Positions 1 through 7,398 of a stretch of 64,000 nucleotides of DNA are shown piece by piece; position 1 is the first letter of the stretch, and every line of letters starts with the position of its first letter. The translations under genes and the position numbers were made by a program. The DNA lies in NCBI GenBank assembly GCA_025359265.1, contig JANYHB010000013.1, positions 1 to 64,000 of the forward strand, given 5' to 3'. Origin of the DNA: Hyphomicrobiales bacterium. Its GTDB lineage: Bacteria > Pseudomonadota > Alphaproteobacteria > Rhizobiales > Aestuariivirgaceae. The notes below the pieces were generated by a model. That model searched no databases. It worked only from the letters and a program-made list of their open reading frames with translations, and had not been told where the DNA came from.

Positions 1-1
1 G

Positions 2-310
2 GGCGATGAAGAAGATTCACACCTGGGTGATTTCATCGAAGACAAGGGCGCCATTCTGCCCATCGATGCCGCCATTCAAGCCAATCTGCGCGAAACCACA
101 ACGCGGGTGTTGGCGAGTTTGACGCCGCGTGAAGAGCGCGTATTGCGCATGCGCTTCGGCATCGGCATGAACACAGATCACACTCTGGAAGAAGTGGGCC
201 AACAGTTCTCAGTGACACGTGAGCGCATTCGCCAGATTGAAGCCAAAGCGCTCAGGAAGCTGAAGCATCCTTCAAGGTCCAGGAAGCTGCGGAGTTTCTT
301 GGATAACTAA
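2..310 (+). CDS. rpoD: RNA polymerase sigma factor RpoD, C-terminal part (cut by window edge)
   Basis: This is the tail of the housekeeping sigma-70 factor that directs RNA polymerase to most promoters. The frame is open from base 2, so the gene starts outside the window. The visible 102 residues hold the end of region 3 (around DFIEDKGA) and all of region 4. Region 4 includes [16 protein letters not shown] and the -35-binding helix-turn-helix with [20 protein letters not shown]. It ends in [12 protein letters not shown], the usual C-terminus in alphaproteobacteria. No hairpin terminator is seen just after the stop. A small membrane ORF on the other strand overlaps the last 59 bases. Confidence 0.97.
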   Translation, partial: GDEEDSHLGDFIEDKGAILPIDAAIQANLRETTTRVLASLTPREERVLRMRFGIGMNTDHTLEEVGQQFSVTRERIRQIEAKALRKLKHPSRSRKLRSFLDN

Positions 311-539
311 CTGGGGGCTCACCGCCGCTGGATTTCAGCCCTGTTGGCCGATTTTTCGTTGCGGATCGATAGTGCAGCAGGTGCCAAAACCACAGCAAAG
401 TTGCAAACACCGCTGCGTTGAACATTGGCAAGCCGGCAAGGCCAACACTGATCACACCGGTGAGCAAATAATAAAACCCGACGGCAAAGTCCAACAGCTG
501 GATTAAAACCGTGGTGCTAATCCAACGTGGGTCGGGCAC
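252..539 (-). CDS. Hypothetical small membrane protein overlapping the rpoD end
   Basis: I do not recognise a family in this 95-residue ORF. Residues about 7-33 and 37-58 are hydrophobic and look like two membrane spans, followed by a polar, basic tail. The last 20 or so residues are antisense to the rpoD 3' end, so the natural stop may have been lost or the ORF may be spurious. The hydrophobic pattern, and the lack of any other gene between rpoD and the next gene, argue mildly for a real gene. No strong ribosome binding site is obvious. Confidence 0.4.
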   Translation of the reverse strand: MPDPRWISTTVLIQLLDFAVGFYYLLTGVISVGLAGLPMFNAAVFATLLWFWHLLHYRSATKNRPTGLKSSGGEPPVSYPRNSAASWTLKDASAS

Positions 540-636
540 TGGTGCGCGTGCTAAGGCAATAGGAGCCAGCCCAACGCGGTGGCCCTCCGCCCCGGTTTAC
601 GGGGTGGCTTCAGTGCGAAAGCTGTTTGTCACAGAT

Positions 637-671
637 AAAAAAACTGATTGCGCGGGGCGAGGGCGCAATCA
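637..671 (-). terminator. Rho-independent terminator after the CsbD gene
   Basis: Bases 645-653 (TGATTGCGC) and 663-671 form a perfect 9-bp inverted repeat around a 9-base loop. On the minus strand the stem is followed by a run of seven T (637-643). It lies about 40 bases beyond the stop codon of the CsbD-family gene. Confidence 0.85.
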
Positions 672-689
672 GTCTCAGACACACTTGCT

Positions 690-720
690 TAGGTTTAGAA
701 CTTGCATAGGTTTAGAACTT
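690..720. repeat. 17-bp tandem duplication across the CsbD stop codon
   Basis: TAGGTTTAGAACTT occurs at 690-703 and again at 707-720, separated by GCA, giving a period of 17 bases. The second copy contains the last codons and the stop of the CsbD-family gene on the minus strand. The first copy lies in its 3' untranslated region. This looks like a recent slippage duplication. Confidence 0.8.
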
Positions 721-903
721 ATCGACGGCACCTTTTACTTTATCTTTGGCGTTGCCAACGGCTGTTTGCACATTGCCTCTGATTTTCTGGCCCGCGCCTT
801 CGGCTTCCAGGTTCTTGTTACCGACGGCTTTGCCGACGGCCTGTTTTGCTGAACCCGCAACTTTGTTGGCGGTTCCGGCGATCTTGTCTGATGCTGCACT
901 CAT
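712..903 (-). CDS. CsbD family stress-response protein
   Basis: This is a 63-residue, highly charged soluble protein of the CsbD type, a family induced by general stress and of unknown biochemical role. It carries the repeated KVAGSAKQAVGKAVGN and GAGQKIRGNVQTAVGNAKD pattern typical of the family. The frame is open further upstream, but the ATG at 903 is preceded by AAAGGAG at good spacing and begins with the usual MSAASDKIAGTANKV, so it was chosen. The gene is followed by its own terminator, and the stop codon sits in a 17-bp tandem duplication. Confidence 0.9.
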   Translation of the reverse strand: MSAASDKIAGTANKVAGSAKQAVGKAVGNKNLEAEGAGQKIRGNVQTAVGNAKDKVKGAVDKF

Positions 904-978
904 TATCGGCTCCTTTGAGGTGGTAAGTTGAACATTCTCAAAACGCCAATTTCGCCAAAAAGTTCCGCAATTGCAGTA

Positions 979-1012
979 CAAAAAATTGGCAGCTCAGCAG
1001 AGCTGCCAATTT
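979..1012 (-). terminator. Rho-independent terminator after the GlsB-like gene
   Basis: Bases 983-995 and 1000-1012 form a perfect 13-bp stem around the loop AGCA. On the minus strand the stem runs into T residues (981-985). It lies just beyond the stop of the GlsB/YeaQ-type gene and before the CsbD gene, so the two small stress genes are separate transcription units. Confidence 0.85.
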
Positions 1013-1029
1013 GAAAAATGCATGGAATT

Positions 1030-1284
1030 CTAGGTGGCCCGGCGCACCAGGCTGATAACAAACAGCAGAATAACCGCGCCGATGGTTGAGCCGATAATTG
1101 CGCCCGCTATACCGGGCAGCGCCACCACGTAGCTTCCAAAAATCCACCCACCGATAACCGAACCTATGATACCAACAATGATATCACCGACCAATCCAAA
1201 GCCGCCACCCTTAACAATTTTCCCTGCCAGCCAGCCCGCAATTGCGCCGATAACCAGCCAGATAATAATTCCTTGAGGATCCAT
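1030..1284 (-). CDS. GlsB/YeaQ/YmgE family stress-response membrane protein
   Basis: This 84-residue protein belongs to the transglycosylase-associated (YeaQ/YmgE/GlsB) family of small inner-membrane proteins often induced by stress. It has three hydrophobic segments rich in glycine (about residues 5-22, 28-48 and 52-78). The characteristic start IIIWLVIGAIAGWLAGKI and the stretch GDIIVGIIGSVIGGW are present. An AAGGGCAA stretch lies ahead of the ATG. The gene sits next to a CsbD-family gene, a pairing common in proteobacterial stress regulons, but each has its own terminator. Confidence 0.92.
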   Translation of the reverse strand: MDPQGIIIWLVIGAIAGWLAGKIVKGGGFGLVGDIIVGIIGSVIGGWIFGSYVVALPGIAGAIIGSTIGAVILLFVISLVRRAT

Positions 1285-1373
1285 TTCATTGCCCTTTTTG
1301 TTTTAAATTTGCACGAGTGCATTTTCTCAACTCACTTGACGGGATAAAGTTCCATTACAAAAATCAGTTTCTG

Positions 1374-2714
1374 TCAGGCTGCCTGTTGTTGCATGTCTTT
1401 TAACGCCACTGAAAGCGCGTCAAAGCATCTCGCGTCAAACGATGCGCCGACATCTTTTTGCATCAATGCCAAAGCATCGGCCACTGACATGGCTTTGCGA
1501 TATGGCCGATCGGCTGTCAGGGCGTCAAAAACATCCGCCACACTTACAATGCGAACGTCCATCGCAATTTCGTCACCCCGCAGGCCGTGGGGATATCCAG
1601 CCCCGTCCAGTCTTTCATGGTGGCCTTCTGCAACTTCCACCATGTCGGCAAGTGCTGGAATACTTCGCAAGATATTTGCCGACAGTATCGGATGGGTTTT
1701 TATGGTGGCAAATTCGTCATCCGTCAATTTTGCGGGTTTATCCAAAATGCCGTTGCTGATGCCCAGTTTGCCGATGTCGTGAAGCAAGGCCGCGCGGCTG
1801 AGCCTGCGGCGGTGGGTGACATCCAGGCCCAATTTCTCGGCAATCATATCGGCATAAACCGCCACGCGGTTGGAATGGCCTGAGGTAAACGAGCCTTTGG
1901 AATCTACCACCATGGCAAAACCTTTAGCCACGCGGTCAAGGTAATCGTCATCGGCCAGGCGGATGTGTTCCTGCGGCTCAAGCGCCAAAATTTGCGTGCT
2001 AAGATCAGGCGCAGTGAGCGGATCCCAGAATTCATCCCATTCTGCGAGATTGGTGAACACGTCGATGAGATCGGTGTCAAACCAAGTGCCGCTGCGGCCC
2101 AGCACTTCACGCGTTGCGGCCGCACGGCCTCCTGCGGTGTGAAACATGTCAGCCACCTGTGCCATCAAGGCAATTTGTGAAGCCACGGGAATATCGCGGC
2201 GGCGGAGACCTTCGGGCTTGCCACTGCCATCCCAATGCTCATCCAGGTTTTGAATGGCATCGGCCACGCGGTTGCTAAAACCCATTTGCCTGGCAATGTC
2301 TGCACCACGGTGGCAGCGCGCTTCAATTAATTCCCGCGAAATTTCTCCACCATTGCGCAAGATATTCACAATCGCGCGAAATCTTTCGGCCATGCCCTTT
2401 TCCAAGCCCGTGTGGGAGAGGACAAATCGAAGCGCTTGAGACAACGAGCCATCTATTTTCTTGAAATCGGATTTGAAATTCAAATCATCGGCCAAATAGA
2501 GTTGGCAAATGCGCGCGGCATTGCTGGAACAACCAAGATCTTTCAACAGCAAGGCATAATAGAGATCAGAAAGTTCTTCGCGCGAAAGATTGATGCCTTC
2601 GCCCAGTTTCATGCCCAGCCAACACACGCGGTGGCAGTGGCCCTGTGGCTGGCCTTCGGTAATATCAAGGGCGCGGCTTAAAGCGCCAATTAGCTCTGCA
2701 CTGCGAATTTGCAT
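1374..2714 (-). CDS. Tandem HD-GYP domain protein, putative cyclic-di-GMP phosphodiesterase
   Basis: The C-terminal half (about residues 262-440) is a complete HD-GYP domain, the family that hydrolyses cyclic di-GMP. It has LLHDIGKLG with the HD pair at 312-313 and HHERLDGAGYPHGL at 365-378. The N-terminal half looks like a second, decayed copy. LLLKDLG at 55-61 stands where LLHDIG would be, and DEHWDGSGKPEGL at 158-170 lacks the GYP tripeptide. A regulatory or dimerising role for the first half is inference. There is no membrane span or sensor domain. The gene is upstream of and on the same strand as no obvious partner, but it lies near an exopolysaccharide locus, a type of system often controlled by cyclic di-GMP. 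Confidence 0.88.
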   Translation of the reverse strand: MQIRSAELIGALSRALDITEGQPQGHCHRVCWLGMKLGEGINLSREELSDLYYALLLKDLGCSSNAARICQLYLADDLNFKSDFKKIDGSLSQALRFVLSHTGLEKGMAERFRAIVNILRNGGEISRELIEARCHRGADIARQMGFSNRVADAIQNLDEHWDGSGKPEGLRRRDIPVASQIALMAQVADMFHTAGGRAAATREVLGRSGTWFDTDLIDVFTNLAEWDEFWDPLTAPDLSTQILALEPQEHIRLADDDYLDRVAKGFAMVVDSKGSFTSGHSNRVAVYADMIAEKLGLDVTHRRRLSRAALLHDIGKLGISNGILDKPAKLTDDEFATIKTHPILSANILRSIPALADMVEVAEGHHERLDGAGYPHGLRGDEIAMDVRIVSVADVFDALTADRPYRKAMSVADALALMQKDVGASFDARCFDALSVALKDMQQQAA

Positions 2715-2772
2715 GGCGTAAATCCCATCCCATCGGCTTTTTAGGCTAAGCCAGATGTTTTTATAATGCGTA

Positions 2773-2803
2773 AAGACAGCGGGTCTGAGAGACGCGCTGT
2801 CTT
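2773..2803 (-). terminator. Strong hairpin downstream of the nucleotide-sugar dehydrogenase
   Basis: Bases 2773-2786 and 2790-2803 form a 14-bp stem with one mismatch around the loop GAG. It lies about 30 bases past the stop of the dehydrogenase gene, between it and the HD-GYP gene. A clear run of T after the stem is lacking, so it may act as an mRNA-protecting or attenuating structure instead of a canonical terminator. Confidence 0.5.
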
Positions 2804-2831
2804 AATGCTGTGAGGAAAGGATTGAATAAGT

Positions 2832-4220
2832 TTAAGGCCGCCAATAAGCGTAGTGATCCTTCACATCTTCGCTTTCGAAATTGCCGCGCATGTCGATGAA
2901 TGGAGCCCCTTTGCAGGCGAGGGCCTTCAAGGTTGGCGCGTCAAACTGTTCACGGAAGCATTTGTGGGCCAGCGTCACGATAACCGCATCGTAAGGGCCA
3001 GCTTGGTTTGGCTCGTCGATGTGTTTGGCACCGCGCCCGCCCTCAAAATGGTCATCGAAGGCAATTGGGTCAAAATTATAAACATCCGCACCACGGTTCC
3101 ACAAAGCATCCATCAAGATGAAGGCTTTGGAATTGCGGGTATCAGGGCAATCTTCCTTGAAGGCGCGACCGAGAACCAGAACCTTTTTCTTGTTCAAGCC
3201 ATGCTTGGCATTTGGCAGCAAGGCTTCCATTTTTTCAACCAGAAAATATGCGGTTTGCTCATTCACCGAACGCGCGGCCGATACCAGCTCCATCGCCAAG
3301 CCGTGCCTGCGCCCTGCGTCTACCAGAAAGTAAGGGTCAACCGCGATGCAGTGGCCACCCACCATGCCGGGGCGATAGTGGTGGAAGTTCCACTTGCTGC
3401 TGGCAGCGGCAATCACATCAGTTGAGCGGATGCCCATTTTATCGAACAACATCATCATTTGATTCATCAAAGCGATGTTTACGTCGCGCTGCGTATTTTC
3501 CAAAATTTTGGCCGCTTCAGCAACCTTGATTGACGTCGCCTTGAAAAGACCGGCGCGGATCACGCGGCTGTAGAGCTCTTCCATGAAATCAGCACAAGCC
3601 GGAGTGGAGCCTGAAACGATTTTCTTGATATCGGGTAATTTGCGTGTGTGGTCAGCCGGGTTAATGCGCTCTGGCGAATAGCCCAAGTTAAAATCCACAA
3701 TATGTTTCATGCCGGAAACCTGCTCGATCACCGGCAAGCAGCGATCTTCCGTGGTGCCGGGGTCTACCGTTGACTCAAACACGATCACCGCGCCGCGCTT
3801 CATGTGGGCACCAATGGTTCGCGATGCGGCCAACAGGGGGCCATAATCTGGACGGTTGTGGCTGTTCACAGGAGTTGGCACGCAGACGATAATGACATCA
3901 GCGTCTTTAAGGGCCGCAGGCTCGGCAGTGTATTCCACATCGCCGTCTCGCAAGTCGGCATTTGTCACTTCGCCAGTGAAATCAACAGCGTTTTTCAGCT
4001 GCTCCAGCTTCTTTGTATCAATGTCAAAGCCAATCGAGCGTGAGCCCTTGGCGAAGCCAAGTGTCAGGGGCAGGCCCACATAACCGAGGCCGATCACGGC
4101 CACGCGCGCGGTTGCAGCATCAGGCAACACGCAAGGTTCTTCAGTAACCAGGCGGACGCCGGACTGAGTTGGATTGGTAAATACCGGCGCAGAGGCAGGC
4201 ATGGTGTTGACACTCTTCAT
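2832..4220 (-). CDS. Nucleotide-sugar 6-dehydrogenase (UDP/GDP-sugar to uronic acid)
   Basis: This 462-residue NAD-dependent enzyme belongs to the UDP-glucose/GDP-mannose dehydrogenase family. It oxidises C6 of a nucleotide sugar twice to give the uronic acid donor. It has the Rossmann motif VIGLGYVGLP (42-51), the central helix with EAAKILENTQRDVNIA, and the catalytic cysteine in GGHCIAVDPYF (Cys291). The style is closer to the TviB/WbpA/WbpO branch (UDP-HexNAc dehydrogenases) than to AlgD, but the substrate cannot be fixed by eye. An upstream in-frame start exists. GGGGGAG before the ATG at 4220 decides the start. It is divergent from the glycosyltransferase locus, so it probably supplies its sugar donor. 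Confidence 0.93.
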   Translation of the reverse strand: MKSVNTMPASAPVFTNPTQSGVRLVTEEPCVLPDAATARVAVIGLGYVGLPLTLGFAKGSRSIGFDIDTKKLEQLKNAVDFTGEVTNADLRDGDVEYTAEPAALKDADVIIVCVPTPVNSHNRPDYGPLLAASRTIGAHMKRGAVIVFESTVDPGTTEDRCLPVIEQVSGMKHIVDFNLGYSPERINPADHTRKLPDIKKIVSGSTPACADFMEELYSRVIRAGLFKATSIKVAEAAKILENTQRDVNIALMNQMMMLFDKMGIRSTDVIAAASSKWNFHHYRPGMVGGHCIAVDPYFLVDAGRRHGLAMELVSAARSVNEQTAYFLVEKMEALLPNAKHGLNKKKVLVLGRAFKEDCPDTRNSKAFILMDALWNRGADVYNFDPIAFDDHFEGGRGAKHIDEPNQAGPYDAVIVTLAHKCFREQFDAPTLKALACKGAPFIDMRGNFESEDVKDHYAYWRP

Positions 4221-4453
4221 TTCATAACTCCCCCGCAATATTTTTTGCGTTACCACCCAACTAAACCCTGGGTTCGGAAAGAATTCTGAAGAGTTGTGGT
4301 TAAAAACCCAGCAAGGTTAAGGTGTTCTCAAACAATTAAGGGATGTATTTGTAGCCGTTTACAACCATTTATCATTAACCGCAGCGCAATCATTGCCCAT
4401 TAGATGTGGGGGCGAGTGGGCGAGGCCGGGGGGTCTCGCAAGTGTGTGTGTAA
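4221..4453. promoter_or_regulatory. Divergent intergenic region of the exopolysaccharide locus
   Basis: This 233-base AT-rich gap separates the dehydrogenase (minus) from the polysaccharide synthase (plus) and must hold both promoters. TTAA words occur at several places, including TTAACC near 4375. I could not define a convincing -35/-10 pair, and no TTAA-N7-TTAA box was found. The leader of the synthase gene (after about 4390) is GC-rich and has no good Shine-Dalgarno sequence. Confidence 0.4.
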
Positions 4454-5704
4454 ATGCTTGCGTTCAGTTATTTAGAGTATCTTTTTGCGGCGTTGGTGTT
4501 GGTGGTTTTCACCAATCGCTATGTATTTGGCTCGTTTCTGCGCGTGAATGACGGGCGCACGGCCAAAGATTACGATATTGACCCGCCCGTTTGGCCCACC
4601 GTTGCCATCGTTGTGCCGGTTTATAACGAAGGCGAAACCATTCTTCGCACTGCTGATGCCTTCAACGCGCTGGATTACCCCAAAGATAAATTGCGTGTGG
4701 TGTTTGTGGACGATGTATCGACCGACGGCACCTATGACTATTTGCTGCAAGTGGTGGCGAAATATCCATGGATGCAATTGCGCCGCAACAAAAAGAATGT
4801 GGGCAAACGTCTCGGCATTAAAGATGCCGTTCTGGTGACACATAGTGATTTGATCATGTCAGTTGATTCAGATGTGATTGTGGATACCAACGTGGTGCGC
4901 GTTCTTGTGCGCCACATGTATTCCACCGGCGTTGATGCCTGCGGCGGCTGTGTGTTTGTGGTCAATGCCAACGAGACTTGGCTGACGCGCATGCAAACTG
5001 TGAAATATTGGGTTGGCTATCACTTCCTCAAAAATCTTGAGAACCACTTCAGCCATGTGATGTGCCTTTCAGGTTGCCTTACACTTTATAAGCGCTCAGC
5101 TCTTTTGGCGGTGGACCATGACGTGGAACGCCGCAGCTTTTTGGGCGATGAAGTGAAATATGGCGAAGACCGTTTCCTCACCCGCAAGCTGGTGGAACGT
5201 GGCTATAAAACGCGCCTCACATTTCATGCGCGGTGCTTTACCAAAGCGCCACCACGCATGCCCGGCTACATTTCACAGCAATTGCGCTGGCGGCGTTCCA
5301 ACATTGTCGATTTTCTTACCGCCATGCCCTACCTCTGGCGGTTTCACCCCATGGTGCTGTTGCATTATTGTTCCATGCAGCTTTTGTTGATTTTCTATCC
5401 GGTCACGTTGGCGGTGCATGTAATTCGCCTTGGCTTTATCATGCCGATGATTTTGCACGCGCTCATCGTTTCGGTGTTTGCCGTTGCCTATGAATTTAAC
5501 AAACACAAATTGCCAGAAGAGGGCCGAACCAATGGTGTTTGGTTTCTGATGATGGCCTTCGTTTTCCCAGTGATGTATTTGTGTCTCACCCCCCTGGCAC
5601 TGGTAACGCTTGGCACAACCTCTTGGGAAACCCGCGGTGGCGGTGGCGCTGCAGCGAGAAAATCTTTATGGACAAAGGCGCTTGAAAGGTTGGCGTTGGC
5701 ATAG
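4454..5704 (+). CDS. Processive family 2 glycosyltransferase (exopolysaccharide synthase, Alg8/HAS/NodC-like)
   Basis: This 416-residue inner-membrane GT2 enzyme should polymerise and translocate a beta-linked polysaccharide from nucleotide sugars. The layout is one N-terminal span (about 5-27), a cytoplasmic catalytic domain, then about four spans (297-405). Catalytic landmarks are all present: VPVYNEG (55-60), DD at 86-87, DSD at 138-140, GED at 237-239 and QQLRW at 275-279. No cyclic-di-GMP PilZ domain is attached. The gene overlaps the next by one base (TAGTG), so the synthase and the coiled-coil membrane protein are translationally coupled. With the divergent uronate-forming dehydrogenase, an acidic polymer is a reasonable inference. 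The exact product is unknown. Confidence 0.9.
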   Translation: MLAFSYLEYLFAALVLVVFTNRYVFGSFLRVNDGRTAKDYDIDPPVWPTVAIVVPVYNEGETILRTADAFNALDYPKDKLRVVFVDDVSTDGTYDYLLQVVAKYPWMQLRRNKKNVGKRLGIKDAVLVTHSDLIMSVDSDVIVDTNVVRVLVRHMYSTGVDACGGCVFVVNANETWLTRMQTVKYWVGYHFLKNLENHFSHVMCLSGCLTLYKRSALLAVDHDVERRSFLGDEVKYGEDRFLTRKLVERGYKTRLTFHARCFTKAPPRMPGYISQQLRWRRSNIVDFLTAMPYLWRFHPMVLLHYCSMQLLLIFYPVTLAVHVIRLGFIMPMILHALIVSVFAVAYEFNKHKLPEEGRTNGVWFLMMAFVFPVMYLCLTPLALVTLGTTSWETRGGGGAAARKSLWTKALERLALA

Positions 5705-7398
5705 TGGTCAAAATCCTCGACCATAGTCCGGTGCCCGCAGCCAAGGCCAATCCCCGGATCCTCTATATCGGGCCGGCCGCAGATGAAATCTGTGATTTGG
5801 TTTCGCCGCATATAGGCACGATGCAAATTGACTATGCGTCAGGCGTGGAAGACGGGCTGAAGCTCGCCCGCCAAGTGCGCCGCGATGTTATTATTGTCGA
5901 TCAGCGCGATTTATCTCTGGCGACAAAATTGATTCTGCCGCTGTTGGCCAGCCTTGATTATGATCACAAGCTGGTTGTGGTGGCCAGCTTGAGCACTGTG
6001 GGGGCCTATCTGCGCATTCCTGGTGTCGCGCGCGTTATTGGTGCGCCGGTTCGTGAAAGCCAGCTTATCCGCATTCTCGGCCTTGATCCAAATAAGCGCA
6101 GGCACGACAAAATTAAATTGAAAGACGAACGCGAAAAGGAAAATGCAGCTTCGGCCCCGTTGCCACAAAGCAGCGCTGCTGTTTCCATATCCGAGGCAGC
6201 TCCTGTGCATTTGCCTCATCAAGCCACGGAGGCTTTGCATACCCCCCCGGATGCAAAACCTGCCGTGGCCAGCGCTCCACCCCAGAAACATTGGAGTGTT
6301 TACATATCAGATTTTGGCATGAAGCTGGTGTCGATAGCCTACAAACGATTGGCTTTTTTTCTGCTCGGCGCGTTATTTATTTCATTTGCATTCTATGGCG
6401 TGTTGATCGGGTTTTATCTGGTGTCAGATGGCTGGGCGATGCCGCAGCATCTCTCGCTGGGCAGGCCCGCTGTTGATAAAACAGCGCGCGAAATTGTTGG
6501 CCTTGAAGTTGCCTACAATGGCAACAAGCAAAAAATTGGTGAGGCGCAGCAGCGCCAAAAAAACGCCATTACCAATTTGATGAATGCGCAAGCCTTAGTG
6601 TCTCTTGCCGGGGACACGGTGGGCAAGGAAATTATTGACCGCAAACGCAAACTCGGCTCGGTAACGCGCAATATCGGGCGCGTATCGCAGGTGCAGGGCA
6701 GCTTTGATCGCCAGTTGGCTGATGGCGGCATGCAGAAAAATTTGGCGAAATTATATTCCCGACATTTAATTGAGAAGCGCTCGTTGGAATCCGGCGTGCT
6801 TGGCCTCTTAGAAACGGGCCAGCGCGTTGAAGGCATGAAAACGCAGCTTGATCAGTTGCAAAACGAAAAGGCTTTGATCGAACAGTCACTCAACATGCTT
6901 GGCGATCTAAAAAATTATTTGAAGAGCGGCAGTAAATTGGCACCGCTCAATGCTGCTACGGCCGATCTCATGTCATTCACCAAGCAGGCGCTTGATGCCC
7001 GTTCGGTCCTGGATACGGCGCGTGGCGATTATGAAACAAGCACCCAGACACTGGCGGAGCTGATGCGATCGAACGATCAACTGCAAGCACAAATCATATT
7101 GATGCAATCATCAACCTATGGCCGCGCCACCAAAGAGCCCGTGGACGTGTTGTTTGTGCCTTACACAAATTCCAGCCGCTATGTGAGCGGCACCACACTT
7201 TATAGCTGTCGCTTGACCATGATCATTTGCTGGCGCGCTGGTGTGGTGGGCGAAGTGGTGCCCGGCGAAGTGCATGTTGTTCACCCATTTTTTGGCAAGC
7301 CGATCCGCGGCTCGTTTGTTGAGGTCATGCTGACGGATCCGGAAGCCGTCAACAAAGAGATTATTCATGCGGGACATTCGCCCTTCTATTTATTTTAG
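5704..7398 (+). CDS. Inner-membrane coiled-coil secretion protein with N-terminal pseudo-receiver domain (Alg44-like role)
   Basis: This 564-residue protein starts with GTG inside the stop of the synthase gene. Residues about 17-126 look like a CheY-type receiver fold. An aspartate is kept at the phospho-acceptor place (IIVDQRD, Asp66), but the N-terminal acidic pair is replaced by YIGPA and the conserved lysine is missing (VIGAP). It is therefore probably a pseudo-receiver. A proline/alanine-rich linker (145-195), one span (216-240), a long periplasmic helical hairpin (about 265-465) and a C-terminal domain follow, as in membrane-fusion proteins. By position it takes the role of Alg44, with the receiver standing where Alg44 carries PilZ. 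That role is inferred. Confidence 0.75.
   Translation: MVKILDHSPVPAAKANPRILYIGPAADEICDLVSPHIGTMQIDYASGVEDGLKLARQVRRDVIIVDQRDLSLATKLILPLLASLDYDHKLVVVASLSTVGAYLRIPGVARVIGAPVRESQLIRILGLDPNKRRHDKIKLKDEREKENAASAPLPQSSAAVSISEAAPVHLPHQATEALHTPPDAKPAVASAPPQKHWSVYISDFGMKLVSIAYKRLAFFLLGALFISFAFYGVLIGFYLVSDGWAMPQHLSLGRPAVDKTAREIVGLEVAYNGNKQKIGEAQQRQKNAITNLMNAQALVSLAGDTVGKEIIDRKRKLGSVTRNIGRVSQVQGSFDRQLADGGMQKNLAKLYSRHLIEKRSLESGVLGLLETGQRVEGMKTQLDQLQNEKALIEQSLNMLGDLKNYLKSGSKLAPLNAATADLMSFTKQALDARSVLDTARGDYETSTQTLAELMRSNDQLQAQIILMQSSTYGRATKEPVDVLFVPYTNSSRYVSGTTLYSCRLTMIICWRAGVVGEVVPGEVHVVHPFFGKPIRGSFVEVMLTDPEAVNKEIIHAGHSPFYLF

Noticed and set aside
540..640. Possible tRNA after rpoD, suggested by GC-rich palindromic stretches
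   Set aside because: The arms do not assemble into a cloverleaf and no CCA-proximal acceptor stem is visible.
511..852. 113-residue plus-strand ORF across the CsbD region
   Set aside because: It is antisense to the CsbD gene and its terminator, is rich in out-of-phase codons, and has no recognisable pattern.
2853..3425. 190-residue plus-strand ORF inside the nucleotide-sugar dehydrogenase
   Set aside because: It is a shadow frame of a gene with a complete set of catalytic motifs.
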